The notes under the pieces: model-generated
Databases searched by the model: none
What the model saw: the letters and a program-made list of their open reading frames with translations, nothing else
Told to the model about the DNA's origin: nothing
Assembly: GCA_026770025.1 (NCBI GenBank)
Contig: JAMXDE010000025.1
Location: 1-64,000, forward strand
DNA length: 64,000 nucleotides
Source of the DNA: Craspedostauros australis
Lineage: Eukaryota; Bacillariophyta; Bacillariophyceae; Mastogloiales; Achnanthaceae
Reading direction: 5' to 3'
Part shown: piece by piece, positions 22,150 through 35,100 of the stretch
Layout: every line of letters starts with the position of its first letter
Position numbering within the stretch: position 1 is the stretch's first letter
Position numbers and translations under genes: made by a program

Positions 22150-22980
22150 TCCGTGCCTCCTTTGAGTGCCACAAATCAGCTTGCTATACGTGTTTTAGAT
22201 CTGACAGCAGCTTGCCCGATGTACCTGATACTACCAGGATGTTGCACGCTAATGGGCGCAGTGCCCCCCAGGTGCCAGCAGTCGCTTCAATTCACCTGGT
22301 TCCACCACTCGCGTTTTCGTCCAGCGTATACCTGCCTTCCGGTGTCGTTAGACTCACTTGTGTGATATTGCTATCAGCACAATGCTAGCTTTACGGGTTG
22401 CTTCCGCGGTATTCCTACCGATCACGTTTCTTCCCCAGTCAAGGGCAGACGCTAGTCTGGTTAGCAGTTATCTCTGCGTCCCGTAGGACGTTAACCGATC
22501 GCAAGTACGGCTTAGACTTAGTGTTAACGACTGACCTGGTCGCGACAACTCACGATGAGACTGCCGATAGGTTTCAGAGGGCCTTTACGCTCCAAGTTTT
22601 TACGTGTGTCTTGCTTCACGGGCTTTCACCTTTGTCGATGCTGACCAGGCCAAGTGTTTACGTGTGACTTGCTTCACGGGCTTTTATTCCTTTGTCTTGT
22701 AGCTGACCAGCTATCGTAAGTATCGCAGTGGTGCGGAACTTGGTTGTTTTTAGGGAAGAATTACTCCACCTGCGATATTCGCAACAGTGGGTGAGCCTTT
22801 CTGCACTTTAGCAGGGCAAAGCGGGTGTGGCCGCACGTAGCAATCTGCACACACGAGCAATTTGTCCGTCGTCACGGACGCGTTGGGCCTTTCTTGGGCC
22901 AGAATCAAAGGAAGGGGACAGCGTGATGTCACCAAGGCAGCACAGCACTTCAGAATTCGTTCATACGCTCCGATAGAGAC
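22150..22980 (-). other. Leader remnant of element E; no gene recognised
   Basis: Between the B2 end and the E primer-binding site there is no supportable reading frame. An open stretch on the minus strand (22750-23034) has no recognisable motif. Position and orientation fit the untranslated leader of element E, cut off by the B2 junction. It contains an imperfect tandem duplication at 22592-22711. Confidence 0.4.
22592..22711. repeat. Imperfect tandem duplication, two units of about 60 bp
   Basis: Unit one (22592-22649) and unit two (22650-22711) share CCAAGT, TTTACGTGTG, CTTGCTTCACGGGCTTT and GCTGACCAG in the same order. The function is unknown. Confidence 0.7.
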
Positions 22981-22994
22981 TGCGACTGTTAATC
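22981..22994 (-). other. Putative primer-binding site of element E (tRNA-Asn anticodon arm)
   Basis: On the minus strand GATTAACAGTCGCA lies directly after an LTR-like segment ending in CA. The plus strand, TGCGACTGTTAATC, matches the anticodon arm of eukaryotic tRNA-Asn(GUU) as recalled from general knowledge. The same 14 bases sit in the same place in element A2 (57494-57507). Confidence 0.6.
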
Positions 22995-23738
22995 TGATAA
23001 TCAGCAATTTCACACAGGACAGGGCACCAAACACTGCACTTACTTCTCCGCCAGGGTGATCAAGCCATCAAGGGAAGCCAGAATGTTTGGTGGTATTCGT
23101 TGTTGCTAAGTTAGTGTGTCAATTGATGATTGAGTTTGGAATTGTGAGCACAAGATCTCACTCATCCTAATCTGATGCATTCATGCACCATTCTACGATC
23201 TTGGCTGATTCATCATCAGGTCTTCCTACTGATCTGCTCGATGTCTTCGTGTTACATCGTGCATATTTCCTACTTTGTTGCCCAAGGATGTTGTCTGCTT
23301 TGCGCAGTAACTTGTGTTATTTCTCCTCTTGGGTCTTTCTACATCTCTGTCTGATCTTGTCTAATCTTGTCTGGTCTTGGCTGGTCTTGGAATCTTGTAG
23401 GATTCATATATCCCAACCGTCGACGTCAGCAGATTGCTTGCATCATCCCTGACATCACAAGACTATTTCCTAATTGTTGTTACCACGTGCTCACTGATGC
23501 ACCTGGCGTCACTAGACAAGTCAGCATACCATGACTATCACTTATTCTTGATTCCTCGGATCCCAGCGACGATCCTCTGACGTCATTCTCTGATGTCAGT
23601 GCCTACGTCATATCTGATGACAATAGAACCCGAACACCATTTGCATCATCAAGATTCATTCGACTATACTATCAATTGAGTCGAATCACGTTCCAGTCAT
23701 GTGTGATGTTAGCCTAAATTTCGATCTAGATGTTGACA
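22995..23738 (-). mobile_element. LTR of a family-E element (5' LTR, minus strand)
   Basis: A 744-bp segment that begins TGTCAACATC and ends GATTATCA when read on the minus strand, with a TATA-like ATATATGAAT near 23405-23415. It ends exactly where a tRNA-Asn-like primer-binding site begins, which is the main support. It abuts the integrase of element D in mid-gene, so it appears to have inserted there. No second copy lies in the window, so the ends are provisional. Confidence 0.5.
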
Positions 23739-24660
23739 AGACGAGTAAAGCAACGCCCTCACCATGGTGCCGAAGGTCTTGTTCAACCGTTCCACTTTTC
23801 CATTCATCCACCTGCAATCCGCTCCAGTAGGTTCAACGTTGTACCCACACTCCTGGACCATGGTACCAAAATGACTGGACCTGGCCAGTTCACCGCCCAA
23901 GTCGACACGAACCGCACGATAGCCTTCGCAGAGCCCAAAAGTAGTCAGGGTCTGCCGTACAGCCATGATGGGCAGGGATTTGTCCTTGGTAAGAAATACC
24001 CACACATAGCATGTACACGCATCGACCACAAGAAGGTACGCGCAAAACCCATCGACGGAGTGGATGACTCGTTGAGCGCCTTGTGACATCTTGCGCTGGC
24101 CGTACGCATCGTCAGTGGCCCTCATGAACCCAAAATCGACGTGGAACCTAGTGCCAGCGACGTTGGCTGTGGCCGTGTCATTGGGGCCGCGTGTGGCGTG
24201 TTGATATCCTGCCTTGCTGCACGTGTCACAGTGTCGAAGTGGGTGAATGTGCCGTGTAACAGACGCCAGAATACCAGTGGAGCACTTGGAAAGCTTTTGC
24301 AGCTGTGCCATGCCCACATGTCCAAGTCGTAGATGCCAAAGTTCCGACAGGAGCGTAGGCAATGCCTGTCTCAAGGTCATGGCTTGTGGACGAACGCCTC
24401 CAAAGAAGTACAGACCGTTGCGAATGTACAGCGGCACACGAAGATTGTTATCCGGAGACTTGAAGACGATGTGAGCACTGTGCTGGGTGGATTCAATGCC
24501 GAAGCTGGTGTATGGGTTGTCACGTTGTCTGATGATGGATTGTGGCGACACAAGCGTGTCAGCCAGTCGTGGGCACAGAAGAGTGTGCACCGAAAGATGC
24601 GCGCCGTCGCTGCAGGATAGCCGCATGTACCCTTCTCCCGGGCACTCCATAGCAGGCGAA
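23739..24660 (-). pseudogene. Element D integrase fragment (copia type)
   Basis: An open minus-strand frame covers the end of a protease region, the integrase zinc module and most of the integrase core. Visible motifs are HLRLGH with RHCDTC (HHCC module), then FHVDFGF, RVDLGGE and GKVERLNKT for the three catalytic acids. The catalytic residues look intact. The frame is cut at 23739 by the E LTR, removing reverse transcriptase and RNase H, and at 24660 by C2, beyond which the protease active site is missing. It is a different lineage from A, B and C. Membership in one element with 31011-31310 and 38711-40030 is inferred from strand and order. Confidence 0.8.
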
Positions 24661-25365
24661 TGTCAGGAATCGGGGGTACGACTTTGTCAAGATACCCATG
24701 ATTGCCGCACCTCCCAAAATTATCAATCACGACTGAAGTCAACTCTTGTTGATCACACCTTTGAGTCCTATTCATCACACCCGTGACTCAAGACGAACGT
24801 GACTGATCTCAGTCTTGACAAGAAAACAAGCCTGTCCTCCTCTAACAAGAAAAACCATGACGACGCAAAAACAGGATGTCCCAACATCGAACATGACATC
24901 GCGACAATCCAAACAACGACGTCACAGGAGAAACATCGATGACCAGCAGGTCTGTGATCACCCCATCAGGAGAACCGAAACACGTGCCACTCGCGGACTA
25001 GAACAATTCAGAAAGGGCATCAAGCTTGACACCAATCGTAAGAAAAGGTGTCAAGAGATCAAGGACGAAACCTGTGACGAGATGGATGCATGACTGCGGA
25101 AATGTGCCGCATGAATGTTGAGCGAAATGAAACTACTGAAATATATGAAGTGCATGAAGAGATGCATGATGAGATGTACATGAAGTACATGCTGCATGAC
25201 ATGATGAACACAGCAGTATCTCACGATGTTACTGTGGATTATACATGCTATGGCAAATGGAATTGAAAGAGATGAAGATGTTATGCTCACAGTTCTGAGA
25301 ATGCAACAACAGGAATAGGTAATCAGATATAACTAATAAGGCTGGGTTACCCCGGATTTCCAACA
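24661..25365 (+). repeat. 5' LTR of C2
   Basis: A 705-bp LTR beginning TGTCAGGAATCG and ending TTCCAACA. It lacks the extra 83 bp present near the start of the C1 LTR. Confidence 0.92.
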
Positions 25366-28300
25366 CGTTTCGAAACGTTATGATTGAAATCCAACGTTTC
25401 CATCACCACCAACACTAGCCAACATCACCATCGTCGACATGACCATCAACCACACCGAAGACTATCGCAAGTAATGGTCCCCTGTGTCGAGAGAAAGGAG
25501 AGCAGGACGCTCTGGAGCACGGTGCTCCTTGCCAATGGACGCCAAGAACGGCACGGCAACCCCCACACGAGCGACGACGTCGAGATGATGATGATGATCG
25601 AATCGAGTGCCCCCGCGAGTCCACCAGCAGAGTGGAGACCGCAGCTGAGGTAAGCGCAAGCACTGCATGTACTACTGGAAGCAAGGAGGCGCTCGACACA
25701 CGCATTGGAAGAACTGTCCATGGTCATGGGACCATGAAGTCGAGGAAGGCACGGAGACCTTTACGGCTAGGTTGGAGCACGAGAGCAAGCTGCACGCAAG
25801 AATAGATTTGGACGCAGCAGACCACGCTCTCGGACGCATCAGACTCAGCAGACTGCGCCATGAAGGCGAGATAGCTGAAGGAGCTCAATGAGATGCAATC
25901 GAGGAAGCGGTGAGAGCTTCCTACCTACCCCTGCAAGGCGCAGAGCTGCCTCGGAACCACTCGGTCGATATTAAAGCCGAGATGGATGAGGAGCAATGCA
26001 GATAGCTAATGTTGATCGTCCGTGCACGTGGCACGCGCGAGGTAATCCATCACAAGCATTCAGGAAGGAAGGATATGATAAAGAATGAAAAAGATATTCG
26101 CAGGCATGGGCATGGCCCATGGTCGCGAGCACATCGCAAGTGACATGAGGAGCAGCAATGGAAAGCATCGAGATGATCACGTGGCACTGTTGGCCATCGT
26201 GTGATACAGGCTCGAGTGCTGGCCGCGATTCCTACTGCGGTATGATCGAGGAGGTAAGGATGTAACCTACCAGCCATGAATTGGCGACAACAATAAAAAT
26301 AGCAACACAGGAAGTGTGTGCTTCGATGAGAAGGGACAGTGCTGCAACAAGGCGGACGGGAGGTCCGACCGCGCTTCGATCCCACGCTCGAGACGAAAAC
26401 CGAGGAACAGGAGTTATCCTCACATCGGGGAAGACGACGAATCGGAACATCCGCGCAGCTATGAGCCTCATCTACGATCGCCACCGTACCCAAAACGGTT
26501 ATAAGCGCGCACGAGGCAACAGTAGTGAGAGAGAGAGATGATGCTGACTACGGATCGATCGGTTTGGGACCAACTGTCCTCACCGTGATGCCCACGACAG
26601 TGAGATGACGGATCAAGGCTCGCCAACAACGAAAGGCAAAGGCAAGAATAGCGGTGATGCCAAGAGGCAGAGCAACCGCGATGACAAACAAAGGCCGCGA
26701 TGCAGGAGGCTGAGTCGACCAACGTCGCGATTGACAGGATGAATGACATCGCTCTCATCATTGACGAGTTGATGTGCGCGGCCATCAACAAAAACGCGGC
26801 CGACATCAAAAATGTGACCAACACGAAATTTGTGGTCACCACCGAAATCGCGAACAACAAAAACGCGGTCGACATCAAAAATGTGACCATCAGAAACCAC
26901 GCGATGATGCGCAATGACCAACGCGAAATTCGTGGTCATCACCGAAATCGCGAACAACAAAACAATAATGTGACCACGGGAAACTACACGATGGATACTC
27001 GTGACAACTGACAATGATGATGTCTCCGACTTTGACAGCGGAACACCATTCAACGACTACGAGTGGACCAGGGAGGAGACAGCCGAGTACACTTTGGGAG
27101 TGCATGGCTACTACAGGTCTGCGATCGACCACGAAGAGTTGATCAACCGAGAACTCTCTCCATCCAAGAATAAAGAGAAAGGCGGCCGCACTCACGACAA
27201 CGAGGAGGATACCAATTACGACGAAGGCGTAACAACCGAAGCGGACACAGATGAGAACGAAATAGAAATAAATGGAGTGAACGCGGACGAGGAGATTGAC
27301 CGCACCATCCAAGTGCCGGTACATAATCTCACCTCAATTCGGAGCTTCCTCGACAGGAAGATCAATGAGGCGTCGCGCTGGGACATGAACAGCGCATGAT
27401 GCCCGTTGCGCCTTAAGCGCAGACCATTGAATGCATGGTACATGGACTGCCCAGAGATCATATTCTCCATTCAGATTCTGGACGGGCCAAGAGGAGCAAT
27501 CCTGTGGACCAAAGCGGAAAGGGAGGAGTGCAGAGGACTGCTCATGGACGCAGATCCGATCTGCCTCTCTGTTCGATAACCATTGAGCAACATGATGTTT
27601 GCCAATGATGTGTACTTTGAATCTTCGACGATCTACTATGATGCGATCGATGACTTCGAAAGTTGACCGTGCAGGTGCGTGCACTCACGCGCGTTGCACT
27701 AGATGATGCATGAGATTGGCGTGCGGAGCACACTCAATGTGGCTCGCAACGCATACGCAATCAACGACATGCTGGAAAACAATAACGCCGCCCCGATCTA
27801 ACAGATGCTGATTGGATACATGGGTCGCACGCAAGCGGTATGCACCGCATGATGAATCTGGCAACGACCAGAATCCTAATCATGAGAGACATGACATGGA
27901 TGGATCAGTCAAATGGGCGATTCGAGAGTATTAAGAACGCCAACAGGTCAGTACTGATAGACCTGGGAAATGACGACTCTACATTGGGGGACGGTTCCCC
28001 AGATAGAAGAGTGACTTGGGAGCGACGATCGGATACCATCCGAAGCATGGAGACCGACGACGCTGATCAGAGCAGAAGAGCCGGAGAAGATACAGATACA
28101 GAAGACGCTGCTCGCGGGCAAGATGACTTGCTCCCTACCCAAGGGGACAATGAATCGTACGATAACGACGACGATGAATCCGGAAGGGACGATGAGACGA
28201 GACGAGACGATACGGTCGAAAACGAACCAAACACGGTCCCAATCGCAGAACCTGTTGCGCGCATGCCGAGGATGCTGAGTGCTCTCGCGGGGTACAATAA

Positions 28301-30305
28301 TACACCCATCTGAAGGAAGAGCGAGAACTTGGATCAAGTGGAGAATCAGAATCAGAAGGATGATGAGGGTTATGAGACCACCCAAGAGATGACTACCACA
28401 CTACTGGCGACAGGAGGACCCAACCATCATATTGATGGGTCAACATTCAACAGAGATATCACAGGCATGATGATTGGCACCACTCATGAGAGGATGAGCT
28501 TGGGTGACTTCATCACTGTGAACCAAGCATTGAACTATCAACATAACAGAGAGGGATCCGAGCAAGCAAATGACGCAATGATGCTGGATCCAACCACAAT
28601 TGACGAATGACGGAGTCATATGGATTCCAAGAAGAGCAATGAATGGCGGGACGCCATGATGGAACGGTTCAGTAATATGGCCACAGCATGAGCATGGCAG
28701 ATGATCAAGAGGAACCGGACGCCGAATGATCGGCGAGATACCACAAGCACAGATATGAGATCGGTGTGCGATGAGAATGAAATCGACGAGAGAGGCTCGG
28801 ATCTGGAGAGGACACAGCTATGAGAGCAAAAGCCACGGAAGGCAGACTCTAGATACAGTGAGTCAAGACGCATCGATATGCAATCAATGAGAGAGACGCG
28901 GGCATGTCGGATGAAGAATCGAATGACAGAGCCGGAAGGGAGGAGCCTCAGATGAATGGAGGATGAATGGCAGGAGGCCACCAACAACTCCCATGACGAA
29001 GAAGCTGCAGCAGAATGAATCGATGCTATCCAGAAGAGGATGAAGGCGATCGACAACGCGGTTGCAAGGCAACACGACGACAGAGCTGGCAGCTGACCAC
29101 AATATACCAATACCCAATGAGGGTGACGAACGAAGCATCAGAATCAGGAGATGACGATGGCTACGCAACTGCACAGGAAACATTGGACAGCACCACTATC
29201 AACCTTGAGACAGAATTTCTACATGGAGATCTCGAAGAGGAGGTCTACATGCTTTGCCGGAAGGCCATGGAGCATGGTGAGAGCGAATGACTGTTACTCA
29301 AGAAGACGATCAACGGACTCGTGCAAAGGGCAAGACAATGGAAGAAGCTGGTCGACATCCTACTCAAATTGGGATTTGGACCAAGCCGAGTTGATCCATG
29401 CCTTCTGATTCGGAATCAAAGAAGGGAGACTGCTATTGATCAGAACCCATGTCGACGACTGCCTATGCATCAAGGATGAACAGCAATTGAAGAAACTCAT
29501 GGAAGATATCAAAGCAGAGCGGTTCGGTATCAAGGTGGAAGATGATCTGGAAGACTACATCAGCTGCAAGATCGTATCCAACCACGACGTGATGCAACTG
29601 CAATGGTACGGTACACCAGGAACACCAGGGCAAAGCATCCAAGAAGGATAGCGATTCGCCCAAGGTGGACAGAGACCGACACAGCAGATACCGAAGTGGA
29701 GTAGGTATGCTGCTATATCAAATGAAGCACTTTCGACCCGACATCGCCAATGCAACGCGAGATCTGACCAAGATGTTGGATGGAGCCAACAGCTGCAGCA
29801 TACAAGGAAATGCTGAGGATCATGAAGTACATGTCGGACAGGAAAGAATATGGACTGCGGATGAAGCCAAGTCCATTGGAGAACGATGCATGAAAGATTG
29901 TGATCTACACCAACAACGAATTCGGTGGTGACAAGGACAATCGCATCAGCATGGGAGGACATATCGTCCTACTACAAGGAGTGCCGATCATCTGGAGATC
30001 GAGGGCACAGCACAGTGTGACACTCAGCTCAACGGAGGCAGAGCACGTCGCACTATCGGAGGCTGGAAATGAGATCCGCTTCCAGACTCAGCTGATGAAC
30101 AACATCGGGTTGAGGACACAAGGGCCACATCATCTGATTGCGGTTAGCAATGGATTGATGACGATGGTGAGAGAGAGGGAAGTAAAGGTGAAGAAAGAGA
30201 GAGAAGTAAAGGTGATAAGAAAGAGAGAGAGAGAGAAGTAATGGTGATGAGAGTCAAGGGAGTATGAAGTCAGAATGATATGTTGTCGATGCGACAATGG
30301 AAGGG
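25366..30305 (+). pseudogene. C2 gag-pol relic
   Basis: Fragments can be matched in order to C1. A Gag C-terminal region lies at about 26990-27560. The integrase-reverse transcriptase linker lies at 27841-28313. Reverse transcriptase pieces run from 29200 to 29650, with HVDDCLCI in place of YVDDCLCI, and an RNase H piece lies at 29900-30110. Protease, the integrase zinc module and the integrase core are absent: about 1.45 kb present in C1 is missing around 27790-27840. Many stops separate the pieces. Near 26788-26990 a segment containing AACGCG and AATGTGACC is repeated imperfectly. A GA-rich low-complexity tract lies at 30160-30240. Confidence 0.85.
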
Positions 30306-31010
30306 TGTTAGGAATCGAGGGTACGACTTTGTCAAGATACCCATGATTGCCGCACCTCCCAAAATTATCAATCACGACTGAAATCAACTCCTGTTGATCA
30401 CACCTTTGAGTCTTGTTGATCATAACCGTGACTCAAGACAAACGTGACTGATCTCAGTCTTGACAAGAAAACAAGCCTGTCCTCCTCTAACAAGAAAAAC
30501 CATGACGACGCAAAAACAGGATGTCCCAACATCGAACATGACATCGCGACAATCCAAACAACGACGTCACAGGAGAAACATCGATGACCAGCAGGTCTGT
30601 GATCACCCCATCTGGAGAACCGAAACACGTGCCACCTGCGGACTAGAACAATTCAGAAAGGGCATCAAGCTTGACACCAATCGTAAGAAAAGGTGTCAAG
30701 AGATCAAGGACGAAACCTGTGACGAGATGGATGCATGACTGCGGAAATGTGCCGCATGAATGTTGAGCGAAATGAAACTACTGAAATATATGAAGTGCAT
30801 GAAGAGATGCATGGTGAGATGTACATGAAGTACATGCTGCATGACATGATGAACACAGCAGTATCTCACGATGTTACTGTGGATTATACATGCTATGGCA
30901 AATGGAATTGGAAGAGCTGAAGATGTTATGCTCACAGTTCTGAGAATGCAACAACAGGAATAGGTAACCAGATATAACTAATAAGGCTGGGTTACCCCGG
31001 ATTTCCAACA
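30306..31010 (+). repeat. 3' LTR of C2
   Basis: A 705-bp LTR beginning TGTTAGGAATCG and ending TTCCAACA. It differs from the 5' LTR at about 17 positions, five of them clustered near 30411-30423. Confidence 0.92.
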
Positions 31011-31310
31011 CGTACGCTCGTCATCGCTGCTGTTTTCGCCGTCATCGCTCGTCGAATCACGTCCATGATGGACAAGAGCGACAGCCCTGGCAACTGTGCT
31101 TGCACGCTCGCTGGAGTAGACCTCCTTGTACGTCTTGAGAACCTTCGCAGCAAGGTCAGGTTCGGACTCGCGGAGCTCTGCGAAACGCAGATCACGTGCC
31201 CATGGAAGGCAGCTGCGCGCATGGTGTCCCTTGCGGTGGCACGCGGAACAGAATGCATCCTTGTCTGGTTGGTAGAACTCGGATCGCTTGCGCTCGCCAC
31301 GCTTACCATC
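31011..31310 (-). pseudogene. Element D Gag C-terminal fragment with zinc knuckle
   Basis: Read on the minus strand in the frame that continues from 38711, this 300-bp island encodes a CCHC knuckle: CSACHRKGHHARSC (C-x2-C-x4-H-x4-C). It then runs on through an acidic tail. It is stranded between C1 and C2. The frame agreement with the Gag fragment on the far side of C1 shows that the two were one gene before C1 inserted. Confidence 0.8.
31305..31310. repeat. Target-site duplication of C1, left copy
   Basis: ACCATC before the C1 5' LTR, repeated at 38711-38716. Joining the flanks restores the element D Gag frame. Confidence 0.85.
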
Positions 31311-32098
31311 TGTCAGGAATCGGGGGTACGACTTTGCAAAGATACCTTATTCTACCGCAGCTCCCATGAGGACTGACTGGAACCGGAATGGTATTATGTG
31401 CAAAGATACCCATGATTGCCGCAACCCCAATAGCATCTCCCAGACAAACCGCAACCCAGCAATCGATCAGTTGCACTCGGACAGCCCAATGGCCTTACCT
31501 GTCTTATGTGACATCCAAGCACCTTCATCCAGTGGCCTACTCGGTCATGTCCCGATAACGGTCGGGAACCGAGAGATCTATGACGATGGCAACACACCAG
31601 CCCATGAGTGAATCGAATGAGCGCGACAACCAATACATCTGAACAAGTCGACGCGTCCCTGAGAACCTAATGTGAGAAAGCGAAACAGAGGCGATCCCTA
31701 TTCACCCAAGACCACGATCCAGATGACAATAAGTTCCAAACATCCAAAGGCAATCATCGAGATGACCGAAGGAAGGAACTGAAATGACATGAACTGAAGT
31801 GGGACCAGTGAGGTGACATGAGACCCAAGGAGAGGTACCCGCAGGTCTACGAGTATGAACTTGACGAATGTAGGTGCTCTCCAATATCAAGCCAAGCAGG
31901 CGATGAGCCACCATGAACGCAAGATGAAGATGCAGATGAAAGAAGCCATGCCCAAGAGTGCAACCTTGGGTGGCTACTGCAGACCATGCTTGCTGCAGAA
32001 TTGGAATCGAAAGGAGATGAGCATGTTGTGCTCACAGTTCTAAAACGGTACAGACTGATAACAGATTAGTCTACTACTATAACTCCGGATTTCCAACA
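31311..32098 (+). repeat. 5' LTR of C1
   Basis: A 788-bp LTR. Compared with C2 it has about 83 extra bases near its start that partly duplicate the CAAAGATACC motif. The palindromic TTTCGAAA region follows directly. Confidence 0.95.
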
Positions 32099-32179
32099 TG
32101 TTTCGAAACGTTACGATTGAAATCCAACGTTTCCATCACCCACCAACACAGCAACAAACACCACCACCACCACGCCACC

Positions 32180-35100
32180 ATGAGTTCCTATCTTCGCAAG
32201 AGCGACCGTGTTGTCATCTTCGATGGCAAGCGATCCAGCTGGACAGGTTGGAGCATCAAGTTCCTAGCTCGCGCCGCAAGCAAGGGTCTCGAGGACTTGT
32301 ATCTCATGGATCTAGACAAGGTGGAGGTGAAGCCAGCTCCCTTCGGCCCCAGCGCCCTCATCTCCGATGTGAAGATCGAAGAGGGTGAGTCTATCGCGAA
32401 GAAGATAGCCTCGATGACTGCTGAGGAGAAGGAGGTATACAAGAATGGGCTGGCCAAGTGCGCGTTTGAAGAACTGACCATGGCGATCAACCATGAAACT
32501 ACGGAAGGCGATGTCGCCTTCATGGCTGTGGTGGGAACCAAGGGCGGGCCCACTGAGAGTGGAGACCCACGCAAGGCGTGGAAGGCCCTTGAACGCATCT
32601 ACGAGCAACGCACTGCGCCTGTCAAGGCAAAGTTGTTGGCTCAACTCAACGGGATGCGGTTGAAGAAAGGCGAGCACCCAGACACGTTCCTAACCGAGAT
32701 GGAAGTGCTGCGTAATCGCCTCGGTAGTACTGGTATCAAGATAGATATGCAACAGTACCACATGCTCGTACTCAACGTCCTCGGAAGGGAATACGAGACG
32801 GACGTCAAGCTCTTGGAGCTCAAGTTCGACGGTATGGAAGATACCATGACCCTCGAAGACATCCGCGAGGCTGTCAGCGCCACCTACAACGGCCGACACC
32901 TCAAGCTCGGCGGCAACAGACGTGAGAGCAACAGTAACAAGATAGAGACTGCATTCGCTGCAGTAGGAGGCTTCAAAGGCCACTGCCGTAACTGTGGCGC
33001 CTACGGCCACAAGAAGGTAGACTGCCGCTCTGCCCCCAAGAAAGGCAACGGTAAGAACAAAAAGAATGGCCAAGGAGACAACAACAGCAAGCCCAAGTTC
33101 AATGGGGAGTGTAAGTACTGCGGTAAGAGGGGACACAAGATCCTACAGTGCTTCAAGCTGAAGGCAGCCATGAAAGAGGCAGACTCGGCCAATGTGGCGA
33201 CTGATGGGATGGAGGGAAATAACGACGTGGCTCTTGTGATGACAGACGAGTTAATTTGTGTGCCCACCTCAGGAAACACGAACGAATTGGAAAATGTGAC
33301 CAACTTATCTGTGAACACAGACGAGGGAAAAACACGCGACACCGGAAGCAACAATCAATCCGACTCCAACGTAATGGAGGACGTCGCCTTTGCAGCCATC
33401 GTCGAACAGACTGACACATCTCCCATTGTTTCCCTGAGACCACACAACGTCAACAACAAGATGAGCAACTCCAACCCAGGACAAGAGTCCTACTACGATG
33501 CAAGCCTCACCAACGAAGGGGCCACTGACACCGAGGACGCCGATGATGACATGGGCGAAGGCAACCAACGCGGCGCAGCCCGCCTCCCCGTCTACAACTT
33601 TGCCCCCGAGCGCTCCTATGTAGACGGCAGGATCGAAGAGTCTTCACGACTCCTCACCAACACGGCTTGGTGCCCATTGTGCCTCAAGCATGGTCCGCTA
33701 TACGCATGGTGTGTGGAATGCGCCGAAGTCCCCTTTTTCATCCAGCTCGCGAACGAGCCACGCGGTGATATACCGGCCAACGACGCAGAACGTGCGGAGC
33801 GACGCGCCTTTCTCGCAAGAGCTGGGTCTCTCCGCTGTGCTGTCCGAGCATCGTTGAGCAACGTGCTTACGGCCAACGACGTGCGATCTGAACTCGCCTT
33901 GTTGTGCCATGACGCAGTTGCAACCTACACGGGCGCATACCCTCCACAAGTCGAAGCGCGATCGGTGTACTTCCAACTCCACGAGATCGGGATGTTCAAC
34001 GTGATCAGCGTCTGTCGCAATCCATGCAACATCAACAACAGCCTGGAGTTTCACCACTTGAACCCGTTCCCCCGCGACCTGATCTCGCACATGACCCTCC
34101 ACGCTACGCATTCCATCCTCTGGATGCATCACGATAGCGACAAAGGGGTCCGAGACTCGAAGCCAGAACTCTCGGTGTTGCCACTCTACATGGAACACGA
34201 CGAGCGCCACGAGGTGGCTCTGGTGATCGGGAACGTGAACGACGTCGACGCGAAGAGATCCGCCATCGCACCAGACCACTACGAAAGCAACACCTGGCTG
34301 GGCGATTCAGGCGCATCGTGCCATCTCACCAACTGTGACAAGGGGATGACCAACGTCCAAGTCTCCGACCAATCGGTGAAGATCGGAAGCGGACGCTTCC
34401 TCAAGGCAACCAAGGTGGGGGACAAGCGCATGACCGTCATGCAGAAGAATGGAAAGACATCCATCGTTGTGCTCAAGTCAGTGAAGTACGTGCCGAAGCT
34501 GTGGGTGAACCTACTGAGCATTAACAAAGCTCTCAAGAATGGTTTCGATATTAGCAACCGTGGCATCGTGATCAGCCTGAAGAAAGGCAATGTCCGCATC
34601 AGCTTCGACCGCATCATGGCAACTCATAGCGGCTTCGTTTGCGGAGTGACCATGGTGAACAACGCCAAGGCCGACGACCAAGCTCATGTTGGTGTGTCAA
34701 CCGACGCACCAGTCGACATCAACACAATTCATAAAATGTTAGGCCATGTTGACACGTACACCATCTCTCGAACAGCAGGGAGGTACGGCTGGAACGTGAC
34801 AGGAAAACTGAATGTGTGTGTTGACTGCGCGATTGGGAAATCGCGACAGAGACCGATGTCGAAAGCGACTCAACAACGAGCGAAATGAGTCGGGGATCGA
34901 CTGTTCATGGACACATCAAGCGTTCAGACGCACAGCCTGGGAAGGGGCAAATACTGGCTTCTTGTGATCGATGATTACAGCGACTACTGCTGGAGTTACT
35001 TCGTCACAGAGAAAAGCGACGTGGGGTCGAAGATGCTCTTGTTGTTCCAATGTCTCCAAGCGAATCAGCGAGTAACGGTTCAAAATGTCAGATGTGACAA

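Larger units (their letters stand above)
24661..31010 (+). mobile_element. Non-autonomous, internally decayed copia element C2
   Basis: Two 705-bp LTRs (24661-25365 and 30306-31010) enclose 4940 bp that is related to element C1 but full of stops and deletions. The LTRs differ at about 17 positions (2.4 percent). The polypurine tract GGAAGGG (30299-30305) and the leader palindrome near 25366 are conserved. The flanks (GGCGAA and CGTACG) do not form a target duplication, and sequence from element D, including its protease active site, is missing at the junction. The element could only move with proteins from another copy, if at all. Confidence 0.9.

Noticed and set aside
22150-22780. Possible structural RNA or rRNA fragment
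   Set aside because: I could not match any conserved rRNA or snRNA motif, and no tRNA fold is apparent.
22981-22994. tRNA-Asn gene
   Set aside because: Only the anticodon arm matches; there are no acceptor, D or T arms around it. The position after an LTR fits a primer-binding site.
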